The translations under genes were made by a program, and so were the position numbers. Below the pieces are notes generated by a model. It made no database searches and had not been told where the DNA came from. It worked only from the letters and a program-made list of their open reading frames with translations. A DNA stretch of 64,000 nucleotides from QHCA01 sp003244095 (lineage in GTDB: Bacteria > Actinomycetota > Actinomycetes > Mycobacteriales > QHCA01), in NCBI GenBank assembly GCA_038329965.1, contig JBBQNN010000005.1:39629-103628 (forward strand), given 5' to 3'. Below are positions 45,169 to 54,900 of the stretch, piece after piece (position 1 is the stretch's first letter; the number at the start of each line of letters is the position of its first letter).

Positions 45169-45768
45169 ATGATTGAAGATCCCTATGCCTTCCGTTCCGT
45201 CGGGGGCCACGTCGTCTTGGACTTCGTGGCGACCGTCGGCAAGCGCGGCTCGAGCGACATCGAGCGCTTGCGCAGACCTGACGATCTGATGCGCTGGATC
45301 AGGTTCGTGGGCCTGGGAGACCACCTGAGCGACACGGACGAGAATCTGCTCCTCGAAGCGCACAGGTTGCGCGAGGCCCTGTACGGGCTGCTCCTCGTGG
45401 CTGTCGGGCTGGCACCCGTCAAGGAGGGTGACCTCGTCACCGTCAACGCCTGGGCGCGCCGGGATACGCCAGGGGCCAGGCTGACGTACAGCGACGACGG
45501 GTTCGCGCGGGACATGGCACCCGTGACGGCGGAGACGATGCTGGCCGTGGTGGCCAGGAAGGGGATCGAGCTGCTGGCAGGGCCCGAGGCCGCGCTCGTG
45601 CGTGAGTGCGCGGGGCCGACATGCACCTTGCTGTTCGTCGACCGCAGTCGTGGACGACGTCGTCGCTGGTGCTCCATGGGCAGCTGCGGCGCTCACGCGA
45701 AGATGCGGACGCTGCGCGCGAAGCAGGCAGGCGAGCAGGTCGGCAGCCCGTACGGCGGCTCGGCGTGA
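45169..45768 (+). CDS. CGNR zinc-finger-like transcriptional regulator (ABATE domain)
   Basis: A 199-residue protein. The N-terminal ABATE-type domain begins GGHVVLDFVATVGKR and continues into helices with AHRLREALYGLLL. The C-terminal zinc-finger-like region is ECAGPTCTLLFVDRSRGR followed by RRRWCSMGSCGAHAK: four cysteines in the order of a CGNR finger, though the CGNR motif itself reads CGAH. Such proteins act as DNA-binding regulators. No ribosome-binding site precedes the ATG; the promoter predicts a leaderless message. The stop overlaps the MFS GTG start. Confidence 0.85.
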   Translation: MIEDPYAFRSVGGHVVLDFVATVGKRGSSDIERLRRPDDLMRWIRFVGLGDHLSDTDENLLLEAHRLREALYGLLLVAVGLAPVKEGDLVTVNAWARRDTPGARLTYSDDGFARDMAPVTAETMLAVVARKGIELLAGPEAALVRECAGPTCTLLFVDRSRGRRRRWCSMGSCGAHAKMRTLRAKQAGEQVGSPYGGSA

Positions 45769-47063
45769 GCGGGGTAGCCGAGCGGGTGCTCGGCGCTCCC
45801 GTTCCGGCCGGTCTACGGCCGCTTCTGACCGTGACTGCCCTCAGCGTCGCCGGGCAGTGGATGCTCACCGCCTACCTGCCCATCTACGCGGTCACACAGC
45901 TGCCGGTCACGACGGGGACGGCCGGCGCGCTCCTCGCCGGTGCTATGGCGACGGGTTTGATCGTCGGACCGGTTGGTGGGCGCCTGGCGGACACGGTGGG
46001 CCGGGCGAGGGTGCTCGTCGCGGGCCTCGTCCTGCAGACAGCTGCAGCCGCGCTACTGCTGGTCGCCCCTGGCAGAACGACCCCCGCGGTGCTGGCTGCC
46101 ACGTTGCTCGCGATCGGCTTCACGCTTCGCACGACGGGCCAGAACACCCTGGCCGCCGACCTGTCCGCCATCGACGACCGCGACACGGTCTTCGCGCTGC
46201 TGCGCACCGCGGTCAATGTCGCCGCTGCGGCAGGCCCGGCCTTGGGCGCAGCTCTGCTCGTGTTCGACTGGTCTCTGCTGTGGGCAGGATCCCTGTCGGT
46301 GAGCCTCCTGGCGCTCGCGCTCGTGCGGCGCCGTCCCCCGCAGCCCTCGCTACCGGCGCGCGAAGGACCGAGATGCCCACGTCCCGACGGGGAAACTGAT
46401 GCCCGTACCGACCCTGCCAGTCTGTCCGTGCCGGGCGAGGTTCCGGGGGACCGAAGGTCTGCGCTGGGGCCCGACAACCGCAGGGTGGCGGTCGCCCTGG
46501 CGGCGAGCGTGCTTGCCTGGGCCACGTACAACGCCTTCGAGATCGTCCTGCCGGTCGCGACAGTCGACGTCTACGGACTTGCCCCGTCGACGTGGGGATT
46601 GCTGTTCCTGCTCAACCCCATCGGCGTGGCGCTCCTGCAGGTCCGCCTGATCGCATGGACGTCCTGGCTGACCCGAGCCGGACGACTGCTCCTGGCGACC
46701 AGCCTGATGGGGGCGAGCTTCCTTCTGCTCGTGGTCACCCACCGCACCATCGCCATTGCCGCCGTCGTCCTCGCCTTCACCGCAGGAGAGATCTTGTGGG
46801 GCCCCGCGTCGCAGGCGCTCCTCGTCGAACTCGCGCCGCCGCGCCGTCGAGGGACCGTCATGGGCTTGCTCTCCTCGGCGGCGACCGCGGGAGCCGTCAT
46901 CACCTCAGCCGGTGGACTCGCCTTGCTGTCCCGAGGCGGGCACGTACTGACATGGTGCAGCGTGGCAGGGGTGGCCATCCTCAGCGGTTTGCTCTTCCGG
47001 CTGGCCGCCCGAGCGACTACGCACCCTGGCGCGACGCCGCAATCCTCCACCTGCAGGAACTGA
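45765..47063 (+). CDS. Major facilitator superfamily transporter
   Basis: A 432-residue membrane protein with about twelve hydrophobic helices and a long loop after the sixth (VRRRPPQPSLPAREGPRC). A GGRLADTVGRARV loop between helices 2 and 3 matches the MFS signature (GxLaDrxGrr). It probably exports a small molecule, perhaps a drug, in response to the regulator it is coupled to by GTGA overlap. Substrate unknown. Confidence 0.88.
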   Translation: MSGVAERVLGAPVPAGLRPLLTVTALSVAGQWMLTAYLPIYAVTQLPVTTGTAGALLAGAMATGLIVGPVGGRLADTVGRARVLVAGLVLQTAAAALLLVAPGRTTPAVLAATLLAIGFTLRTTGQNTLAADLSAIDDRDTVFALLRTAVNVAAAAGPALGAALLVFDWSLLWAGSLSVSLLALALVRRRPPQPSLPAREGPRCPRPDGETDARTDPASLSVPGEVPGDRRSALGPDNRRVAVALAASVLAWATYNAFEIVLPVATVDVYGLAPSTWGLLFLLNPIGVALLQVRLIAWTSWLTRAGRLLLATSLMGASFLLLVVTHRTIAIAAVVLAFTAGEILWGPASQALLVELAPPRRRGTVMGLLSSAATAGAVITSAGGLALLSRGGHVLTWCSVAGVAILSGLLFRLAARATTHPGATPQSSTCRN

Positions 47064-47098
47064 GCGTCTGCACCCGACACCGCCTGTTGCCGCCGGTT

Positions 47099-48379
47099 TC
47101 AGCTCAGGGTGCCGGCTCGGCTGGGCGGCCAGACGACGAGCACCGCCCGGCCTTCGACCCGGTGGGTATCCACCGGGCCGAAGGACCGGCTGTCCGATGA
47201 CTGGCAACGGTTGTCGCCCAGCACGTAGAGCCGGCCGGCCGGCACGGTGATCGCGGGGATCCGCCCGCTGCCCTCGCCGCAGTCGCGTTGGAGGTAGGCC
47301 TCGGCGAGAGCGCGACCGTTGACCAGGATCCGGCCGTCGCGGCCCTCGATCCGGTCACCCGGCAGGCCGATCACCCGCTTGACCAGATCGCGCTCGGGCA
47401 CCTCGAGTCCCGGCGGCCGGCGGAAGACGATCAGGTCGCCGCGATGCACGCCGCGCGCCCGGTAGAACACCTTGTCCGCCAGCACCCGGTCGCCCGGCCG
47501 CAGGGTGTCGCGCATCGACCCCGAGGCCACCCGGTAGGTCTGCCCCACGTAGGCCGGGACGAGGGTGGCCACCCCCGCGGCGACCAGCAGCAGCCCGGCC
47601 CACCGGCGACCGCCCATGCCGGCGTGGCCCTTATCCGGCGAAGGACCGCCTCCTCCGACTCCGCCGGCAGTATCACGTGAGCCCGCCGACCCGGTCCACA
47701 GGAGTCCGGCGACCCCCGCGGTCACGGCCACACCGGCCAGGCCGGCCGCTCCCGCCGCGGGCGCGATCATCAGGGCGATCAGCGCCGCCACCATGGCCAG
47801 GAGCCGGCCCAGGCCGGCCGCGACCAGGGTGCCGGTCGCCCGAGAGCCGGAGAGCCACCAGGCGGCCGCGCGAGCCACCCGGCCGCCGTCGGCCGGCATG
47901 CCGGGCAGCAGGTGGAACAGCAGCAGCAGGACGTTGGCGGCAGCCAGCAGGACCAGCACGGCGTGCGGCAGCGTGCCGGATCCGGTCCGGGCGGCACAGA
48001 GGGCGGCCAGCCCCAGCAGGCCCGCAGTGACCAGCGGGCCGGCGACGGCGACCAGGCACTCCGGGCCCGGCCCGCCGGGCTCGGCGTGGACCGATCCGGT
48101 TGCCAGCGGCGAGACGACGACCCGGTCCACCGGCAGCCGCAGCGACCGGCATGCCGCGACATGCCCCAGGTCGTGGGCCAGCAGGGATCCGGTGAGCAGC
48201 ACGGCGAAGCAGCCCGCCGCCAGCAGCACGGCGGCCGGCGCGGCCCGCGGGATGAGCCGGGTCAGGAGGATCGCGTACGACGCCGTGACGACGAGCAGCA
48301 GCGCCGGGCCGGCCAGCGGAAGGTAGATCGGGACGCCGAGGAGCCGGCCGAGCCGTAGCCCGTGGGGTGACCGCGTCAC
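47099..48379 (-). CDS. Fusion of site-2-protease-like membrane domain and type I signal peptidase
   Basis: A 426-residue membrane protein joining two proteolytic domains. Residues 1-230 have several membrane helices with the HExxH-like motif HDLGH (His69; Asp in place of Glu) and LFHLLPGMPADGGRV, which matches the second site-2-protease motif (N/H-x-x-P-x-DGG). A membrane helix near 265-285 leads to a type I signal peptidase domain with the catalytic Ser288 in SGSMRDTL, Lys334 in RDLVKRVIGLPGD, and YVLGDNRCQSSDSRSFG. Both catalytic residues of the signal peptidase are intact. It is coupled to the preceding gene by GTGA. I infer dedicated processing of the giant protein upstream. Confidence 0.85.
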   Translation of the reverse strand: MTRSPHGLRLGRLLGVPIYLPLAGPALLLVVTASYAILLTRLIPRAAPAAVLLAAGCFAVLLTGSLLAHDLGHVAACRSLRLPVDRVVVSPLATGSVHAEPGGPGPECLVAVAGPLVTAGLLGLAALCAARTGSGTLPHAVLVLLAAANVLLLLFHLLPGMPADGGRVARAAAWWLSGSRATGTLVAAGLGRLLAMVAALIALMIAPAAGAAGLAGVAVTAGVAGLLWTGSAGSRDTAGGVGGGGPSPDKGHAGMGGRRWAGLLLVAAGVATLVPAYVGQTYRVASGSMRDTLRPGDRVLADKVFYRARGVHRGDLIVFRRPPGLEVPERDLVKRVIGLPGDRIEGRDGRILVNGRALAEAYLQRDCGEGSGRIPAITVPAGRLYVLGDNRCQSSDSRSFGPVDTHRVEGRAVLVVWPPSRAGTLS

Positions 48380-48903
48380 CGCACCTGGCCGGCCAGCCGG
48401 TCATAGGTCTCCTGCACGACCAGCAGCCGGCCGCGGTTGAACCGGCCCGGCTCCGCGTCGCGCAGCTCCCGCCCGCGGGCCGACCAGAACGCGGTATCGG
48501 GCACGACCTCCTCGCCGGCCGGGATGAACTTGACGACCTCGGCGACCGCGCGCGTCGCGATTGCCAGCGCCTGCCGCTCCCGGGCCGGGTCGCCGGGCGG
48601 CGCGTTGCCGGCGCTGAGCTCGGCCACCCACAGCCACTCACCGGCATCGAGCAGCTGCGACGGCTCCGGACCGCCGAAGTTCGGCCACTCCGGCGAGAGC
48701 GTCTCCCGTTCGGGCAGGGCGAAGACGTAGTCGCGTTCGGCCCCGCAGCCCGGGCATTGCCCGGCGTACTCGCTGGCCAGCTCGCCGTCGACGCTGACGA
48801 CCGCCTGCTCCCAGGTGACGTCGATCGAGTCGCAGTGCTCGCACGGATGCAGGTCGAGGTACAGGTGCGCCTCGTCCCTGGTCCGCACTACCGGCAGTGC
48901 CAT
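48376..48903 (-). CDS. Unknown protein with a CxxC pair (giant-protein operon)
   Basis: A 175-residue protein. CEHC near residue 21 and CPGCG near residue 49 form two close cysteine pairs, probably a zinc ribbon-like site, followed by DYVFALPERE and a helical C-terminus. No signal peptide is visible. The ATG at 48903 has GAGGA upstream. It lies 34 nt after the giant gene and overlaps the protease fusion (GTGA), so the three genes are one transcriptional unit. Partner, chaperone or immunity roles are all possible. Confidence 0.7.
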   Translation of the reverse strand: MALPVVRTRDEAHLYLDLHPCEHCDSIDVTWEQAVVSVDGELASEYAGQCPGCGAERDYVFALPERETLSPEWPNFGGPEPSQLLDAGEWLWVAELSAGNAPPGDPARERQALAIATRAVAEVVKFIPAGEEVVPDTAFWSARGRELRDAEPGRFNRGRLLVVQETYDRLAGQVR

Positions 48904-48937
48904 CGTGATCCTCGCTCTCGGGGGTGGGTCGGTGTGT

Positions 48938-51900
48938 TCACAGGCCGAGAGGCCCGGACGGGTTCTGGCCGGCGTACGTGCCGCCGGCCTGCTCCTGCTC
49001 GCGCGGGTCGCGGGCGATCTCCGGTACGGGTCGGCCCAGCCGCGGCTCCAACAGGCTCTCCTCCACACCGTCCGCGCGCAGCGCGGCCAGCACCCGGTCG
49101 GTGAAGCTGCCCTCGCCGGGCTGGGCGTAGATCGCGCGCAGGTCGAGGTCGTGTGCGCGCGCCAGCCGCTCCAGGCCGGTGCGCAGGGTGGCCCACGCGG
49201 CGGCGTAACCGCCGTCGGGCAGCCCGGGATTGAGCTCGCCGGTGGGCGTCGCGACGTACTCGCGCACCGCCCCGCCGGGCTCGGTCACCGACAACGTGAC
49301 CGGCTGCTGCAGGGTGCGCGCCAGCAGGCGCGCCTGCGCCTTGGGGGCGTACGGCAGGCCCGCACCACCGGCCGCCGCCGTCAGGTGGATCGGCCCGGCC
49401 GGCTGCCGCTCGCGCAGCAGGGCGGCCATCGCGTCCTGCGGCCGGGCCGGGTCGTAGCGGGCGCGCTGCGTGGCCTGGCTGTGCAGCTCCTCCATGGCAT
49501 GTGACGCTGGGCCGTTCAGCACGCGGACGAGCCGGTCCCGCATGTCGTCCGCACCGCTGCCCACGCGCTCACTCAGGCCTCGCCAGCCGTAGCCGCCCTG
49601 CGGGGTGCTCTCCGTGGCCTGGCGCACGGCGAGCAGCTCCGGGGCGGGCACGATCAGCTGCGCGGTCCCGGCCATGACCGGCAGCTCGACGGCAACGCCG
49701 ACGTCGGTTGCCCCGCCGTGGATGTCGACGCGGCGGGTCCGCAGGGTCACGGTGACGGCGAGTTCCGTGCCCAGGCCCGCCGTCGCGACCTTGGTGAAGA
49801 CCGCGGCCTCACGGCGGGACCCGCCGACCGAGACCCCGCCATCGGCGGCGAAGTCGCCGCGGCTCGCGCTCCCCTTGCCCGGCCCGGCGCTGCTGCCGAC
49901 CCCGCCGAGGTCGCCGTTCATGGTGGCGGGCAGTGGGCGGCCCCTCGAGGTCGACGTCCCGGGGGAGTTCTGCTGCCGGTCGACGCCGCCCTGCTCGAGG
50001 ACAACCATCTGCGCGGCGACGTCGGGGTTGTGCGGGGCGGCGCTGATCTCGACGTCGACCACCCGGTTGCGACGGCCGGCGACCCCCAACCGGATGGTGC
50101 GCTGCCGGCCCTCGCCGGCCAGGTCGTCGAGGGAGAGCTTCATGACCAGCCCGGACAGCTCACTCTCCAGCACCAGCCGGGCCTCGGTCATGTCGGAGCC
50201 CAGCATGTCGTCCTCGGCCAGCCGGGCGAGGACGGCCGGCAGCAGTCCCGGCACCGCCGCGCCCTCCGGGTAGTGGTGCCGCGGCCATGGCACGCTCCGC
50301 GCGTCGGGGTGCCTGGGCAGTGGCAAGACGGTGGACGGGGCCTCCGCCGGGCCGCTCACCCCGAGCGGCACGAGCCTGGTCACCCGGCCGGTCAGTACGG
50401 TGGGCGCCGGCTGGAGGGTGCCGCCGCGTTGGGCCTGCCCGGCCGCCCGGATGACGCTCGCCCACGCCTTGCCGACGGGTGCCGGCAGCGGGTCCACCTC
50501 GACCGTGACCGTCAGCTCCTGCTCGATCTTGCGGGCACCGGCCGCGCCGGTCCGCCGCAGCCCGGTCTGCTGGTTGGCGAACGTGCCCGCGTCGGAGCGG
50601 CTGAGGCCGCTGGTCAGACCACCCGCCCCCAGGCCGTACCCACCGCCGAGCGTGCCGGTGGCGGAGTGGCCGGAGCTGGTCGCGGTGTCGCGTTGCTTGA
50701 CGTCGTAGGTCTGCCCGATCAGGTAGACGTCGTTCTCGTACTGCACATGCCGGGCCGGCCCGAGCTGCGCGGTCAGCCGCAACGTGGCCGCCCGGACGTC
50801 GTAGCCGGCCGGCCCGCCCTGCACGACCAGCGTCTTCTCGTAGCCGTCCGGGCTCAGCATGCTGTCCATGTTGAGCCACCAGAGCTGGCCGGACATGGTG
50901 CCCGACAGGCGCTGCCACAGGCTGGGGTCGTGCTCGAGCGCTCCGGGCAGGGCCGCCTCGACGGCGGCCTGGACGGCATCGAGCAGGTGCGTCTGGTGGC
51001 CCTCCGGATCGGCCAGGGTGACCGTCTCGAACGCCGTGTGCCCTATCGCGTGGTTCAGGTGGGGCGGCACGGTGATCTCCGCGCCCCGCGCGGCGGCCGA
51101 AGCCCTGGTCAGTAGGGCCGGCAGCGCGGCATCGGGGTCGACCCGTGCGGTGCCCGGGGTCGACAGCTCCGGCAGCAGGTCGGTGAGCATCCTGGTCAGC
51201 ACCTCGGCGGTGTGCTCGCCGCCGAGGGCGCCCGCGCCGAGCGGGTCGGGGGCGGCGAGCAGGTCCTCGCGGTAGCGTCCGATCAGGGCGACCGCCGGCG
51301 CGGGGTCGAGGTGCAGGCTGCCGTTGCGCAGCCGCTCGACCGCGTCGGCGACCCGGTTGAGCGGCAGCCGCAGCCGGCCGTCGATGTGGGCCGCCAGCAC
51401 GTCGCGTTCGGGCAGGGAGAACAGCACCGTGCCGCCCACCTCTTCGGTCGTCGGGTCGCCGAGTGTCGCCCGCGGGTCGCCGCGCCGCTCCCGGCCGCCC
51501 ACCTGCAGAACCGCGCGGGCGCGGAAGTCGTACTGCTTGCCGGTCTCCACGAGCAGCGTCTCCAGGCCGTGGACCGAGGTCGTGCGCAGCGAGCTGCCCT
51601 GGCTGGCCGACTGCGTGCCGCCCAGCGTCGCGCTGCCGTGCGCGGGCGCGGCGGGGTGGCGGGTCACCCCGGCGGAGGCATCGAGACCTGCGGCGCGCTG
51701 GTCGGCGCCGGCCGTGCTGTGGCTGACGAAGGCGAGGTTGATGTCTCCGGTCACGGCGTCGGTGATGTCGACCACCTCGACATCGAACAAGCCGCCCCGG
51801 ACCGATAGCGATCCGAGGGCCGGGCTGGCGCCTTCCGGGGCGACGATCAGGTTGGTACGGAAGTCGGTGGACAGCCACTGCGGGTGGCCCATCAGGCTGC

Positions 51901-54900
51901 GCACGCTGGCGAACTCCATGGCCTGGTGGAAGCCCTGGGAGTTTTCCCGGGCCGCCCGCGGCAGCACCTTGCCGATCGCGGCCGGCATGCCCGGGAAGTC
52001 GGCGTGCAGCAGCGTGATCCGGCCGAGCAGCTCCGCGGGCATCGTGTCGGCGACGCGGGAGGCCGGGTGCTCCGCCTCCGGGAGGATGTCGCCGGGGAAC
52101 AGCAGCCGTACGGTGACCTCGCGCTCGGTCTGAACCTGCTCTCCGCCGGGCAGGGTCACGGTGGCCCGGAGCCGGTGCCGGACGTCGAAGACCGCCGACG
52201 GCACCGTGGCCTCCGTTAGGTTGACGGCCTGCCGCGCGTCGCCGACGGAGTAGTCGCCGGCGGCGGTGACGCTGGCGTGCAGGCCCAGCTCACCGGAGGG
52301 CTCGTCGGTCACCTGGCTGCCGTTGGCGCCGGCGCCGCTCAATGCGGTCCGGTGCCCGGTGGTCGCCGAACTCCCGCCGGAAGTCTCGGACGTGACCCGG
52401 CCGATCTCGAGCTTGCCGACCGTCACCGCGTTGGTGTAGCCGACGTAGGTGACGCTGCCTGGCTCCTCCAGCTGCACCATCTCCACGCCCACCATGGCGC
52501 GCGCGGGCACCTGCCCTGCCCCGTGCACCACGAGGTCGGCAAGCAGGGTGCCCTGCGCGGCCCGGTCGAATCCCGACGACAGCCGCCGCCCGGACAGGTG
52601 GTCGGACACCAGCTGCTCGTTGACGAACTGGCTGTCCCGGGTGAGGCCGTCGCCGTCCAGCAGCCGGTTGCCGTCCCCGTCCAGGCGCGCGAGGAAGCCG
52701 GCGTCGCGCAGCTGCCCCTCGGCCCAGGCCTGCACCTCGTCGAGGCCGTCGCCGGTGACCCGCAGGGCCAGGCCGGGGCCACCGCCGCGCATCCGGCCCG
52801 GGCCGCTGCCCACCCAGATCGGCAGCTCGGGTATCTGCTCCGGCGGCGCCTGGGGGACCGGGTCGTCCCGGAGCACCGGCCGGCCGTCCGATGCGATGCG
52901 CGGCTCGCCGGCCGGGGTGAGTGCCACGGCTGCGGCGTTGACCGGCAGACCGTAGGCGAAGGCGTCAGGCTGGGTGAACGAGAACAGGCCGGTGCCCGTG
53001 CCGGTGACCGGGGGCCGGGCCGCCGGCTCGTCGACCATGCGCACGACCACTTCGAAGTCCGCGGCGCCCTCGTAGTCCTGCGCGTTGTCGCGGCGGAAGA
53101 TGCGCGGCTCGATCTCCGTGCTGCCGGTGCTGGTCTGCAGGCGCTGCTCCCGGCTGAACGAGACCTTGTGGGTGACCGCCTCGCCCATGGTGCCGGTGCC
53201 GGGATCGAGGGCGAGGCCGGGGGCCATGTCGAGATGGCCCGAGAACTTGGCGGGGCTCGACCCGGTCGCGGCCGCGAACTCCACGTCCACGCGTTCCAGG
53301 TAGTGCTTGGGGGTGGCGACGCCGACCATCCTGACACCCAGGTCCGGCCGCAGCTTGGCGCGCAGCTCCAGCTGGGCGACCGTGCGACCGTGCAGGGTGA
53401 TCTGGCGCAGCAGGCCGTGCCGGCTGTTGGCGGCCTCGGCGAAGCGGCCCAGCAGATCCTCGGTCACCAGCGTGCGGACCTGGCGGGCGACGTCCCCGGC
53501 GTCGGCAAGCTCGGTGCCCAGCTCCCGCAGAACCCGGCCGGTCAGGTCTTCCAGGCCGGACAGGGTCGTGACCATGCAATCCGGCACCGCACTGCGGTCC
53601 CACTGGTCCGGCCGGAGTGCGACGGTCTCCTGCGGGCCGTGCTCGGTGTGTGCGTGAGAGACCCAGAGGGGCACGCTCGAGGCGTCGTCCCCGGAGCCGG
53701 AGCCGACGTGTGCGAACGGCACCCAGACCGCGTCCCGCTCTCGGCTCGGGTCCTCCGCACCGACGCTGACGTCCCACCCCGCCTGCCCCGACGCGAGCGC
53801 GTCGAACAGCGTCGCCGCGCCCCGGTTGTCGCGCACGGCGCCCGGCATCATGAACCCGCTCCCGCTGCCGGACCGGCCCTGGCGCAGGGTCACGCCACCC
53901 CCGCCGCCGAGCACGGCGTGGTCGGTCACGGTACGGGCCATCTCGAGCGTGCCCGGGTCGGCCAGCCAAGGGGCGAGCATCGCCACCACGTCGACACCGG
54001 TCGCCAGGAAGATCCCGTGGGAGACCAGAGGGGCCAGTGCCGCCACGCCGGCCGCGACCAGCGGCGCCAGGTTGTTCTCGTATCCCCCCCCGATGCTGCG
54101 GCTGGCCGTCGCCGAGTAAGTATGCCCGACCTGCGGGAACACCCCGAGGATGGTCTCGGAGTGCTCGGCCGCCGGATCGAGGACCTCGACGAGATCGCCG
54201 ACCCGCAGCCGCACGCGGACCTCGCCGGCCCGCCCGGGCGCCAGCTGCAGGACGATCCCGTCGGGTGACACGACGTGGCGGAACTCCGCCCGCAGGATGC
54301 GGCTCAACTCGTGCGCGGTGATGGCGTGCTCCGAGCCGTTCGCGGCCAGCGCGCGGTTGACGGCGGCGGTCAGCGAGTTGAGCAGCGGCAGCTCCCCGGC
54401 CGGCAGGCACAGGGGCAGGGCAGCCGGGGGCGGCAGCGCCGCGGCCAGCGCGTCGGTGTAGCGCTGGTGGGCCGCCGCGGCCACCTCGGCCAGGTGCGCC
54501 ACCTCGGCGGACTGCCGCGCGGCCCGCTGCGGGTCGGTCTCCTGGGCGAGGTGCCGCAGCGCCGTGGCCAGCTCGCGGTTGCCGGTCTGCGCGCTGCCGG
54601 CCCAGAATGCCGCCCTGTAATATGCGAAGGCGATCCGCCGGTGACGGGCGGCCGCCTCCTGCTCCAGCAGCGCTTCGGCGAAGGCCTTGCGCTGCCGCTC
54701 GTACCGGCCGCCGTCGAGCTCGCGGGCCGACTTCCGCGCCAGCTCCAGGGCGTTGTCGGCGCGCGTCTCTGCGGCGCGAGCGCTGTCCTCGTTGGCCGCC
54801 ACGCGCTCGTGCATGGCTGCCGTGGTCTGCCGCAGCGACCCGGCCATCTCCTCGGCGAGGCTGGTCAGCACGGCGACCGGGTCGGACCCGGCCGGTACGG

